Below, piece after piece: positions 21,616-32,405 of a DNA stretch of 64,000 nucleotides (the stretch's first letter is position 1; every line of letters starts with the position of its first letter). The notes under the pieces are model-generated. The model saw nothing but the letters and a program-made list of their open reading frames with translations. It did not search any database and was not told the origin of the DNA. Made by a program: the position numbers and the translations under genes. Source of the stretch: Bullera alba (Eukaryota > Basidiomycota > Tremellomycetes > Tremellales > Bulleraceae); NCBI GenBank assembly GCA_001600095.1, contig BCIX01000005.1, positions 688,523 to 752,522 on the forward strand, in the 5' to 3' direction.

Positions 21616-23689
21616 ATGGGAAGACGACCGACTCAATCTTTCCCTTTCACCCAGGGTCCCCGTCAGGAAAGAAGCCAGGACAGATCATTAGCGTCATTAT
21701 CATCATTCTCATTCCCTAGACCATCATCTTCCTCCCGAACACCCGTCTCGCCTTCATCCTCCCCACGCTCATTCTCCGACTCGCCAGTGCTGCACTATAC
21801 CGAGCTGGTCGACCCTCGCTCGGCGCCCTCCCCACCGGTCGTTCCCACCAGACGGTCGGGGCTGCCCATAATCCCACGACGAGGCAACTCGATCACGGGC
21901 AGCGCTTCCTACCCTTCTATACCGACTTGCAACCCGGTCATCTCAGAGCCTTCGGCCCCTACGACTCCTTCGACACCATCGCTGAACAGGATGCAGACTG
22001 ATATCATCGACATCTCCTCCCCCCGCAGCAGTATGCTCTACTCGCCGAGGACGGAGCTGTCGATGGCCAACTCGAGGAAATCGATACACGTAGGGGAAAA
22101 GGGCGGTAATGTCAACTGGGCCCGTCCTCTCGGTCGTTCCCGCACCACCAAAAGTCCACAACTGTCAGAACCCGAGATTGACGCGTCGAGTGAGTCTGCC
22201 CAGATCTACCTCTGAGTCCAAGCTGATGGACATAGTGCTCATTCTGGGACAATCGATGCAACGATCGCGTCGACTGAATCGGCTGGACAACCTATCGCCC
22301 GCGCCGTCCCCCTCGGGATCGATATCGTCTCATTCCTCGGGCGACTCGACAGGTCCCTACACCCCATGTTCCAGCGTGGCAGGGGGTTCGACCTCGGGTT
22401 CAATCTCGCCCTCTGGCTCGACAGCTTGGGCACTGGCATCGCCGACCCCCGAAGGCGTCTCGAATAGGGGACTCGGATTCGGACCCGAACTCGACTTTGC
22501 CTTCCTCGACGAGGTGTCCCGAAAGTCGGCGGTGGGCGAAGAGCCTCTGGTGGACTCGCCTCAGCCGGGCCACTCGCCACAGGTGTACGACAGCCTGGGA
22601 TACTACTTTGATCAACAGGGTACGCCCACGCTCTCAGCTCTATCCACACCGGCCCTCTCCCCGGCTCCCACCGTGGCCACAACACCTCTCACCGAGCATC
22701 AAACCCGGATTCTCAGCACGTCCGAGTCGTTACAAGAGTTGGCCAACCCGACCTCGTTGGACGAGTTGAGATACCTCCGTCAAGCGGCATCCGACCTCGA
22801 GAGCGAGGTACTCTGCGAAAGGCGTTCAAGGGCCGATTCCCTCTCCCTCGCCATCAATCAACTATCACTCCCGCGCACCACCTCCACCCCCGCCCTCGGT
22901 AGACCTAGCTCGGTGTTGTCCACTGGCACCGTGGTGCCAGAGTCAAAGAGACAAATCAAACGAAAAGCCGTTCCGTCAATACAGCTCGGCGAGCTACAGG
23001 GCGATTACAACCGACAGACACCCTCTGCCAACCCTATGCTCGTGTTCACAATGGCTCAACAGCAGCAACAGCGCTTGGGTCTCGGCACACCCTCCTCCCC
23101 ACGGGTCAGGGGCGCAAGTGTTCCCATCCAACCCCCCTCGAGTCCCAGTCCGGCGGGGCCAGGGCCAATGGTCTCCGCCATTCCATTCCCTCGATCTCGA
23201 ATGGCCAGCTCGGCCTCGACCGTCTCTTTGGCTCCTCTGCCTGCCACCCCAACCAAAAAGGCCTTTGGGCTCCTCAATCGCAGTAACGCCAAGTCGCCAG
23301 ACACCAAGGGGTTTTACAGAAACACCATGGCCACGCAGTCCGTATTTGACTTTTCGCCCCGTTCCACCCGGTCCCCCCGATCCGTCAAGAGCCCGCCTAT
23401 ACCCACGTCGGCTTCCCTCGCACTCGGCGTCGACTCGCCCGGAGGATTCAGCACGAGCAATTCCATCTCTTCACTGTCCAGCTCGTCGAGCGGTGCCACT
23501 TCGGAAGAGGAGATTGTCACCCCGATCCAAGACAGACAGGCGTTTATCGACCAGATGGAAATGTCTTTGAGGGAGATTGGGCAGATCCCTCCGTTTACCT
23601 ACGACGACGGCGGCAAGGCAAAGTCGGGAGCGGCGGGCAAAAAGGGTCTCTCGAGGTTCTTTGGCAACAAAAAGGCGGCAGAGGTATGA
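21616..23689 (+). CDS. Unknown Ser/Pro-rich, probably disordered protein
   Basis: Two exons, 21616-22189 and 22236-23689, about 675 residues. The start is the ATG of MGRRPTQSFPF; an in-frame ATG at 21535 could add 27 residues. The sequence is dominated by Ser, Pro and Thr with many SP/TP sites, as in proteins regulated by proline-directed kinases. More conserved-looking islands: LTEHQTRILSTSESLQELAN, SLDELRYLRQAASDLESEVL (a short helix), KRKAVPSIQLGELQGDYN, FYRNTMATQSVFDF and a C-terminal AFIDQMEMSLREIGQIPPFT, with the end KKGLSRFFGNKK. No membrane segment and no known domain. It is convergent with the gene at 24025. Confidence 0.7.
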
Positions 23690-24024
23690 GTGTAGATTTG
23701 GGATCGATGTAGCACTTGGCACATATCTGTACAATACAAGCATTCACTTCTTGGGCATGGCAATGAATATAATGGACATTCTTCAAGTGCTGGGTAGTGG
23801 GTATCACATGAACAGTGACCGCCTTTGGCTCGTTGCAATTCTTCCGCCAGAAAATCGAAACTAACGCATCTCGCTTGTGCGATACCTGTCACTGCTGATA
23901 CTGTTGATACATTGAGATTATGCAATTGTCCTAGATTATGAATCCGCCTCTGATGACAAGCATCGAGCCTGTCTTCTCTCCGATCTCTAACCAGTCCTCA
24001 AACTCCTCCTGCTTCATCTCCACT
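23690..24024. other. Convergent 3' flanks
   Basis: 335 bp between two stops facing each other. AT-richer than its surroundings, as expected of 3' ends. No gene seen. Confidence 0.5.
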
Positions 24025-26250
24025 CTACAAGGCCAGGCCGACCTCTGTATACGCCTCCATCCCCATGATAACCTCTTCCCGCATGTCCAGCACTCTAGGC
24101 ATGACGCTGCCCTCCATCATGCCCTTGTTGACGATCGGCGTCAGCGAGATGATGCTGGCCGTGTGAAGGTCGTCATCGCTCGCTTCGGACGCTAGGGAGA
24201 TACTATCCCGCATAGCGCCAGAACTGTGCTTGTGCTCGAACCCGCCGGTCGTGATTGCATTGTACTCTTCTCCGGGGTACCACTCGGCCGAGGACTTGCC
24301 CAGGTCTTCACTGTAGCAAGCGGATCGCACAGAGTGGGTGCTCTCGCTACTGGCGGTGGTGGAGAGCGAGGATGCTGACGAGGCGAGGGAATTTGACGAG
24401 TTTGTGAAGATTCCCGAGGTGGGCGAGTTGGGAGCCGCTTTTGCCGTTCGATAAAATGCAACCCGGTGATTCCGCATGTATGGCATGGGAAGGGGTGCAG
24501 TCTGGACCACTGGCTGGTCGACGTCCTTGACGAGCGATAGATCGAGTGGCGCCGGTTTCTTCTTTTTCGACTTGTTTGGGGATAGAGGCGCGGTGATGGC
24601 GTATCGCTGTCTCAGGGCGGGTATTGGCGTTGGCATCAACTCGAGACCTAGTCCCAGACCGGGATTGACCTGACCGTCCTCTCTCATCTCCATCCCGAGG
24701 TCCTTCTTGATCTGCTCGTCCAGTTGGGGCATTAGGTCGTGGTCGGACAACGAGGCAAGCATGGATCCCAAAGCCTCCTCCACGTCCGGAAAGGACATGA
24801 CGCTCGACGAGGCTGACGAAGTGGTCGACGAAGACGAGGAGAAGTTGGCGGGCATCATGCTGTCCTCGGAGGAAGAAGAGGGGAAAGAGGCGTGCGACGC
24901 CAGCGACGGGAGAGAGGGATACGACTCGAACGGCGGCGAATGAGGCGAAGCCTGGTCCTCTGTCTCTGCGAGATCCTGGTCTTGGAACACTGGCAGTTGA
25001 ATCGTCGTGGGCGTTGGCGTCGGCGAAGCAGAGTGAATGGGCATGGGGACATGGCTCGACTGATCGGAGATTGTCTGCTGCTCGGGAAGATCGTACAGGG
25101 GTTGGAAGGGGGAAAAGTCCAACTCGATATCGATCGACGGGAGGGTTGGCCGGCCAGAGACCTCTTGACTGTGATCCTGGGATGCTCTTACAGCTGGTCC
25201 CGACTCCAAGGGGATCTCCTCCATCGCATTCTCGTCAATCCTCGGAGCCTCCTCTAGTCCAATAGACACGGATCTCCTCTTTGACGCCGTATGATCCTGA
25301 CCCTGCCCCGCCGACGACGTCCACGCACCCGCAAACTCGTCCCCGTTGTCCTGAGGCGTCGCCGGGATGATGTTCACCATTGGGACATCGGTCAGCGTTC
25401 GCATACTCTCACTTGGTGTGAGCGTGGCGAAAAGCGAGCTGTGCCTCGGTGGTCTGGCAGCAAGACCATCCTCGTTCATCAGGGGCAACAACGCGGGCAG
25501 ACCCTGCGAGAAGGACGAGATGGAGGACCGACGCTCTGTCGTAGTCGTGGGCCGGTAAGGCGATGGTGGGGGTGGCGCTCTCTGCTGCATAGTCGACACG
25601 TACACTGTCGGCGGGGTCGTGATGTGCGAGCAGGACATGATTGGCGGAGTGGACATGTTGCCTGTCTCGGCGAGGACGCTGTGGTTGGCCAATGGGGAGG
25701 AAGGATTGGGAGCGTGTGGGCCAGCGACACTCATGTGAGAGTTTCGATTACTGATCCTCGCGCCAAAAGTCGAGGATGAAGGGGAAGTGGGTCTGGACGA
25801 CCTACGCGTCACGCTCCCGCCAGCAGGAGCGGACACTTGGCCTTGGTGATGACCCGTGTTTGACATGTTGGGGAGGTTGACTCTGAACGCGGGCTCTGGC
25901 GGCGGAATGACAATCTGTGGAATGATGACAGACGTCCTGGCCGTGTTCAGATGATACTGCGCATTGGCGAGCAAGTTGGTTTCCGAGCCCGAGCCCATGT
26001 GGGATGTCGCCGCCGGTGTCGGGCCAAAGGTCGAGTATGGCCTGGTCGAGGGCGCACTCTGGCTATGCTGAAGTTCCGGCCTGGGAGCATCGCTAGAGAA
26101 TCGGATCGAGCTGGGATTGTTGTGGTTGACACCCTGTGACTTGGTAGGCGTGCTCGGCTTTAGGATCGGTTTGGGAGTCTCATTCGAGTGGGGTACGGGT
26201 ATAGACCTCGCCGTTGGCGACGAGGCTCCACCTTTCCTCTTCCAAAACAT
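24025..26250 (-). CDS. Unknown 741-residue Ser/Pro-rich protein, single exon
   Basis: One uninterrupted frame from MFWKRKGGASSPTARSIPVP to TEVGLAL. It is low in complexity (Ser, Pro and Thr, with poly-Ser near residues 470-490). Islands that look constrained: RTSVIIPQIVIPPPEPAFRV (about residue 110), RRSSISSFSQGLPALLPLMN, IDIELDFSPFQPLYDLPEQ, the acidic helix DVEEALGSMLASL, KKKKPAPLDLSLVKDV and the C-terminal RDSISLASEASDDDLHTASI. No membrane segment or enzyme motif. An intronless 2.2-kb frame is unusual in this intron-dense region, but its composition resembles the neighbouring gene, so I do not read it as foreign. Confidence 0.75.
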   Translation of the reverse strand: MFWKRKGGASSPTARSIPVPHSNETPKPILKPSTPTKSQGVNHNNPSSIRFSSDAPRPELQHSQSAPSTRPYSTFGPTPAATSHMGSGSETNLLANAQYHLNTARTSVIIPQIVIPPPEPAFRVNLPNMSNTGHHQGQVSAPAGGSVTRRSSRPTSPSSSTFGARISNRNSHMSVAGPHAPNPSSPLANHSVLAETGNMSTPPIMSCSHITTPPTVYVSTMQQRAPPPPSPYRPTTTTERRSSISSFSQGLPALLPLMNEDGLAARPPRHSSLFATLTPSESMRTLTDVPMVNIIPATPQDNGDEFAGAWTSSAGQGQDHTASKRRSVSIGLEEAPRIDENAMEEIPLESGPAVRASQDHSQEVSGRPTLPSIDIELDFSPFQPLYDLPEQQTISDQSSHVPMPIHSASPTPTPTTIQLPVFQDQDLAETEDQASPHSPPFESYPSLPSLASHASFPSSSSEDSMMPANFSSSSSTTSSASSSVMSFPDVEEALGSMLASLSDHDLMPQLDEQIKKDLGMEMREDGQVNPGLGLGLELMPTPIPALRQRYAITAPLSPNKSKKKKPAPLDLSLVKDVDQPVVQTAPLPMPYMRNHRVAFYRTAKAAPNSPTSGIFTNSSNSLASSASSLSTTASSESTHSVRSACYSEDLGKSSAEWYPGEEYNAITTGGFEHKHSSGAMRDSISLASEASDDDLHTASIISLTPIVNKGMMEGSVMPRVLDMREEVIMGMEAYTEVGLAL

Positions 26251-27446
26251 CTCGGTCGAGGGATACCAGATCCAGTAGGAGCCAAACGCGAGATTGCAAT
26301 TGAGGTGACGGGCGTTGAGCGTTACAAACGCGAGAAGTAGAGGCGGTGGTGCTGGTGAAAAGGAGACGTGTCAAACGAATCGATTGTGCCGTGGAATCGC
26401 TGTTGATGTCACTATCCAGCCGTGTTGTTTGTTTACAGGGACGCTAGCTGATCTAGTTCGTGGGCGATGGAATGAGTGTGATGTAATGAAAAGAACGTGA
26501 GAACGTGTGAGTGGGTGACGTGCCGAGCGACTGGGCGACGGATGAACCAAACAAGTGATGTGCACTAGCCTAGCGATATCAGCGATAGCCCCCAACGTGC
26601 AGCTCGTCTTCCTCACCGATACCGGCGCGTAGTGTACAGGCAAGCCAGGCGTCGAGCCCGTGGGTCGAGTCGTTTCTTTATCGAGTAATGAGCGTGGGGG
26701 TGCGTGGAGGGAGACGAGAGCGAACGCGTGTGGGGGTCGAAGAGGGGGCTAGCTAGAGCATCAAGCCGCGTAGAGATTGCTTTTGTCCGTCTAGGAGGAG
26801 TCGAGAGGAGGCGAAGAGGGGATGTACCGAGAGACGATGGACGCGAACGATGGAATGAGAAATTGAATTGCAAAGACGACCAAGCTGGACGAGGACCCGC
26901 TTCGGGGCAAGTTGTAATGATAAACAACTCGTCCCTAATAAAACATTGCAAACAGCTAGGCACTGCTAGACACCTGCCAAGACGGCTGTCTACGAGTGTC
27001 TACGTAGCTAGACGTAGCTGCGCCTGGCATCTCCTGGCACCTGCGATAGCCTGCGATCTGACCTGATTCTCTGAGGAAAGAGAAGGAAAGCCAGTCGCGA
27101 CTTTCCTTGACTCTCGTATCAATTCACAATTCAGGGAAAGTTGAAAACAAAGTTCAAGGCACAACACCCAGGGCAGATCAGGGGCTCAGGGCAATCATTA
27201 CGTGAGCGGTTGATCAGGCCGAACGCGTTTCAACGCCCGCGTCAGAACTGCTTGTTCGAGTAGCGGACCATCTACTCATCATGGCACAGAGAAGACTCAT
27301 AAGAGCAGTGCAGACGCTTTACAAAGAATTGTATATTGACAAGATGAGAGCTGCCGCCCGAATGCTATATTATACAAGCACACTACTGCACTCGACCCGG
27401 CAATCGCTGCGGCGTCGTCATGCCATTGCCCACTCCGCGCTTACTC
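26251..27446. other. Intergenic, 1.2 kb
   Basis: Upstream region of the 24025 gene (first ~700 bp) and 3' flank of the WC-2 gene. At 26940-27060 there is a patch of near-duplicated words (GCTAG-CAC, GTCTACG, CTGGCA, CCTGCGAT, each occurring twice). Long shadow frames occur but have no support. Confidence 0.5.
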
Positions 27447-29635
27447 CTACTTGTCCTTCTTCTTCCGTGGCTTCTGCCTGCCCTCGCGTTTGGCAACCTG
27501 TCTCGCGAGTCTCAACCCGCACCTATAGCGGGTCAGCATTTCTCCACCAAGCTCACGTCCGTAGCCGTTCTGAGACGACTCACGCATTACACAGATCTTT
27601 GATACCCGCCTCGCTGCGTCTCCATTCCGGAGACTCTGTAGTGCCGCAAATCCTGCACCGCTCAATATCTCCCGGTGGTCTGATCATCGGGCGACTAGAT
27701 GACCCTCCGCCATTCCCAGAGTGTGCGTTGGCCCCGCCGTGCTCTTCTCCACCGCCGTCTTCGCTCAACACGCGAGTGTGGGGTTTGGCGTATGCTGCCG
27801 ACGGGGGCGAATCGTCTTCAAGGGCATACGTTCCCGTAGGAGGATACCCCGGCTCCCGGGGATATTGATCAGAACCTGGTGGGGGGATACTGACATTGTG
27901 ATCATATGGGCTTCGTGACGCTGCCGGAAAGCTGTTCATCTCGAAGCGCTGGAAGCCATTGGCCGGGTCTGATTGGGAGAGTGGGAGAGATGAGCTGTGT
28001 GTCAAGTGGCCCGGATGTGATATTTGATGGTGATTGGATGTGAGCTGAGGTGCGCTTGCATTCCTATAGTGTTCCGAATGTGCTTGCTGGTGATGGGAAC
28101 CATGATGGGGGTGTGGCGCGCTCAGATGCTGTGATTGGTGGCCATGTATGTCATAGGAAGGACCCGCCGGGTGTACGGGGAGTTGAGCATAGTCGTCTGA
28201 TTTGACATGCTCTCCAGACCAGCTACTCTCCATCGGGGCGCTATACTCCCAATCCTGGTTCCTAGGCGTGACGATCCCATAGTCCGGGTCGGAATCCCTA
28301 GTTTCTGCTGCAAGATCGGTAGCGTCAGAGCTGGGCCACTCCTGTGCGGGCGGTGGGTAGGGGCTCGGCTGAACGCCAATTGATACCCGTTGCACCAGCT
28401 CGACCTGCTTGACCGTTTGGAAACAGGCAAAGATGATATTCCCATACGGAATGAACACGCTGACGATATGCCTGTACAGCCCTTCCGAGTTGATAGAGTG
28501 TTTGGCTCCGTATCGAGTGGTGCAGTTGGTTCTCGACTCGTTGACCAGGTGTTGTTGTGGATCGAGACTGACGCCGGCCATCAATCCGACATACTCCTCC
28601 GCTTGGTACATTCCGTCATACAGGGGCACAAGACTTTGCCGATCTGGAGGTCGAGCAGGTGGCCAGGTGAAGAGCAATCCTCCGGAGGTGTTCGAGTGGT
28701 TTATCGAGGTGTGCAGCTGGAGCACTCTGGTTGGAGGGAATCGACTGCGAGGGACAGGCGGTAGGCAGGCTTCGATGTCAGCTTGCAAGGCTGCCACTTG
28801 CTGCCGGTCAGCCAGGTTCCACCCGCATGACCCACCTCTGCGCCCATCTTGGCTGTGCCACAGAAATTCGACCACTCCTCGTGCTGCTTGTTTCTATCGT
28901 TGTTGGCTACCGGGTCTTTATCCCGAATTGCATGGAAGAATGCCAGTAGCAGTCCGTCGGCGACCTGCCCGCCTGTCAGCTCAGGAAGTCTACGTTGGGT
29001 CGTGTGCTTACCCAATTCAGAACAAGATCCAAAATCAGATACTCATCGTCCTCGGTGAAGGACGAAGCGTCGAACGGCAGCTCCAAGTCCTCGGGCTTGC
29101 TCCCCAGAATCTTCCGTATACAGCTCAACCTCGCAAAGCGTACCCTGAGCCGCGTTAGCAACGATCACCCCAGTCTTCACTCACCTGGTGACGCTACCTT
29201 GCAGGTCATCACTTGCGATAGCGTTAGTCAAGTCCCTCCTTGCGTCTGGCAGAAAGGGATCAGCAGCGACAACGGCGACAAAGGCCGAAGGACATACCCT
29301 CCCTTTCTCCTGGATGGATGAACTCTAGTATCCCTCTGCCCAGCAGCGACATCTTCTGGGCAGCCATGTGGACCGCTAGCACGGGGTCGAGGTGGACAAA
29401 CATGAGCTCGAGCTTTGATCCGGGTATCGACGGGTCCGGCCGTCGAGGGGATAAAAAGGCCCAGTAACATCGTACCCCTCCGACCCGCTGACAGTGGTCT
29501 CAGCAAATGACAGCCTCATGAGGGAAGACGTACCGGAACACCCTGCTTTTCTGATGCGGTCGAGCTGTGGGATCCCGGCCTCGAGGTTATCGTTGGACTA
29601 CTCGAGGACCTCGAAGCGACCGAGCCGCCGCTCAT
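27447..29635 (-). CDS. WC-2-type blue-light regulator (PAS + GATA zinc finger)
   Basis: Homolog of white collar-2 (Cwc2/Bwc2 in Cryptococcus), the DNA-binding partner of the WC-1 photoreceptor. Seven exons on the minus strand: 29635-29534, 29487-29298, 29245-29185, 29144-29012, 28964-28836, 28800-27584 and 27522-27447, giving 635 residues. The N-terminal PAS-like domain runs from RVGGVRCYWAFLS through LELMFVHLDPVLAVHMAAQK, GRGILEFIHPGER and ILDLVLNWVADGLLLAFFHA. A second conserved block is NCTTRYGAKHSINSEGLYRH followed by IPYGNIIFACFQ. A Pro/His/Gln-rich linker leads to the GATA finger (CRICGTTESPEWRR ... DLCNACG) with an 18-residue loop, the WC type, and a basic tail KPRKKKDK. The last finger Cys is split by the final intron. 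No flavin-binding LOV Cys motif is seen, as expected of WC-2. Confidence 0.88.
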
Positions 29636-30396
29636 TGCGCTAAAGTGATGATGAGACCGGGTACAAGCTTATCGGCTGTCTCGTGACCATTCAGCGACTA
29701 TTCCTGATCTGGTACGGATGGTCTGGGTTCCACTGTCGAAATTTGGACCGGATGAGACGAGTGATCGAGATTGATCGATGTGATCGGGGCTAAAACGCCT
29801 CGGTGGTCGGTACCGCTATGCTGGTTTTCGATTGTGTAACCGATTTGCGTCAGATCTTCGGTGTTGATTCGTGCACGAGTGTCATGAGTGACTCATGCTG
29901 GTGGATGATTGCAGTGGATGATGAGCTCTTTGGATGCCCGGGTGATGAGATAAGCAGCAGTCAAGTGGATGACGGATGTTGATGTTGAGTGGAACAAGCA
30001 ATGGTAATGTTGTCGACGACGGTTGTAGAGGGTTAGTCGGAAATTACGTTGCCTTCTTACTAGTCCCCCTGTGTTTCCTAATGAAGCAATTAGTAAATAC
30101 AACTTGTAACAGCGAACAGCGTTCAGCCAATCAAGCTTCAAGCTTAATCTCGATTGCTTCCGGCATTGGCGGTGCATCCGGGCCCGGGCCTCCGCGATCT
30201 GAGCTCGGGGTCTCTTTCTGTCCTCTCGAGTCTTGAGTCTTTGCGAGGGCCATTGACTCATAGCTGCCAGTGGACTCTTCCGGTAAAGACGAAGCGAGCA
30301 CTTCCAGACGAGATTGCTCGAGTGGATCTCATCCCGCCTGGGGACCATGTCACTGCGAGACCGCTTGCAGTGATCAACCCTGGTGTACACGCGACG
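29636..30396. other. Divergent promoter region, WC-2 and hydrolase A
   Basis: 761 bp with no supported gene. The reading frame of hydrolase A stays open upstream of 30397 (it includes RALPDEIARVDLIPPGDHVT), so its true start could lie up to ~240 bp earlier. Confidence 0.45.
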
Positions 30397-32056
30397 ATGC
30401 CTTCGAGACCCGAGCCAACGGCTAGGTCGGATCCTGAGGGATACCTCGCCCTCTGCAAATTCTCCCTCAAACTACTCAAGTGTCCGAGATCCGGCCTGCC
30501 CGTATCTTATTGCGACGTAGGCGATCCCAACGGGATCCCTCTGCTCTGGGTTCTTCCCAGCGGTTGTTCAAGATGGTTCGCCGCGTCTCAAGGTGCGCTC
30601 TCCCCTCGTCTGAATTTCTCGTCGCTGATTCCATTCTGCAGACCCCGTGGCGAAGAAGTATGGGGTGCGGGTGATAGCGGTAGACAGGCCCGGAGTTGGA
30701 GGTACACCGATGGTGCCGCTAAAAAGTCGTATTGCGACGAGCTGCGGTAAGTGAGTCGCCGCTATGCTAGTGACTTTGGCTGAGCTGACTTTTGGGCAGA
30801 CATGATGCAATCGGTGATTGAATACCTGGGCATCAAGCTCTCCTACGTCCTCGGCACTTCGGCAGGTATATAGTAAGCACTGTATCCATCCCACTCGCTC
30901 ATCTCTGATCAAATGCAGCTACGTACTCCACCTCTTGACGTACAACTCGGCGATCTTCTCGCACGGCCCGCCGCCAAAGGTATTCCTAGTGTCGCCTTGG
31001 TCCCCATTACTCCCACCCGACGACCCAGACTACTACTCCTCATTCTTCGAGTGGATACCGAGTAAAGTGATAGAAACGCAGCATGTCACGGTGCGTCCAC
31101 CTCCTCCACACACTTTTGCTCAAAGTGCTGATGGACGCACACGTAGCTCCCGGCTCTCATGGCGATGGCGAAGAGCGCGTCGTCGATTTGGGACACGTCC
31201 AGGACGGCTTTATGGGGAGGGGTATCGATCGCAAAGTCCTTCATCAGCGACACCCTAGGAGCGGGAGCAGGGAGTGCCTCCAGCACGTCGAGCTCGGGAA
31301 CAGGAGAACATCCGAGAACGGATGTACATGTCAATCCCGAGGGAGTTCCCGTTGTCCAGCAGGTCGACAGTGGATCCACTTCCGAGGCAGTCGAGGAGAC
31401 ACTGGTCGAGGATGAAGACAGTCGCTTTTGGGGCGACTGTCCTTGCTGTATAGGATGTGTGAGTATTCCTTCCAAGCGCGCAAGTCTCTCCGCTCATCGC
31501 ACCCAGCTGATGGAGGAGTACTTTGGACTCGAAAACGCCGGCGGAGTCGGGCAAGGTGAGTGATTTGGCACCAAAAGGGTCTGACCCGGTGTAGAGCATT
31601 TGCAATGTTTGAACCGCGGACCAGTGGACACCGGTCCGAAATGGTTCCAAAAGTCAATCGCAGATCTCGCCTCTGTCCTCCAGACTCGAGAGAGCTCGGC
31701 CGGTGATGCTGATGACGCAGGGCGCCGGCTTGAAATACACGTGTGGTGGGGATGGGAGGATACGATGGTCCCACGCAAAGGGCAGCGTGAGTCCACGTCG
31801 AGCGATCCACGTGTGGCTGATGGCCGGGACAGTCTGGTTCAACAAGACGATGATGGGGTATCCCAAACAGATCACCCTCGTAATCCACGACATTCCCGAT
31901 GGCGATCACACCGATTTGTGAGTGATGCCTCGGTCGTTTTCTTGGCGACGACCTAGAAGCATGCTGATGGGATGGACACGTAGGTTGGGCAGGGTCGACG
32001 GTATACACAAGATCTACGGGATGATGTGGGAGGAAGCGGGGGAGGAGGATCGGTGA
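30397..32056 (+). CDS. Alpha/beta-hydrolase family protein (paralog A)
   Basis: Alpha/beta-hydrolase fold. Landmarks: LPVSYCDVGDPNGIPLLWVL, YGVRVIAVDRPGVGGTP, the nucleophile elbow LGTSAG, a late acid-loop candidate WWGWEDTMVP and a C-terminal His in DGDHTDL. The oxyanion region reads PSGCSRW. A lid-like insert of about 100 residues (Gly/Ser-rich, with CPCCIGC) precedes MEEYFGL. Nine exons: 30397-30592, 30642-30746, 30800-30872, 30919-31090, 31147-31458, 31507-31555, 31595-31786, 31833-31917 and 31984-32056, giving 418 residues. The start is uncertain because the frame is open upstream. Three internal exons have the same length and phase as in the downstream paralog. The substrate is unknown. 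Confidence 0.82.
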
Positions 32057-32315
32057 AGGGCTTCGACTTGGGAGAACTGCATTGTCCACGCGTAGAGTGA
32101 AGAGGGTTCAGGGGGGATCGCGTTGTGAAAGGGTCATATCAGGATCTTTGGACATTATCGGTGATGTTTCCTGTTGTATCTCTGCCGTGCAAGGATGTAG
32201 CCGCGTTGATACGTTACTCACCTGTATTCGGATTTGTGCGCGTGATGCTCCCGACCTGTGCGGACAAAGGAACTCTCCGGGATCTGGCATCGATCTGCTT
32301 ATTTCGTTGACTTGT

Positions 32316-32403
32316 CGTTGACAATCGTTCGTGGTGCTGACTACACTCCCACTGACCCTCGTTGACAATCGTTCGTGGTGCTGACTACACTCCCACTGAC
32401 CCT
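32316..32403. repeat. Perfect tandem duplication of 44 bp
   Basis: Bases 32316-32359 and 32360-32403 are identical, both beginning CGTTGACAATCG and ending CACTGACCCT. The repeat sits immediately upstream of the open frame of hydrolase B, so it is part of its presumed promoter or 5' region. Identity implies a recent event. Confidence 0.95.
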
Positions 32404-32405
32404 GA

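Noticed and set aside
27580..28875. Reading the 431-codon frame alone as the WC-2 gene
   Set aside because: It starts in the wrong frame of an upstream exon and stops before the last two Cys of the GATA finger; splicing adds both ends.
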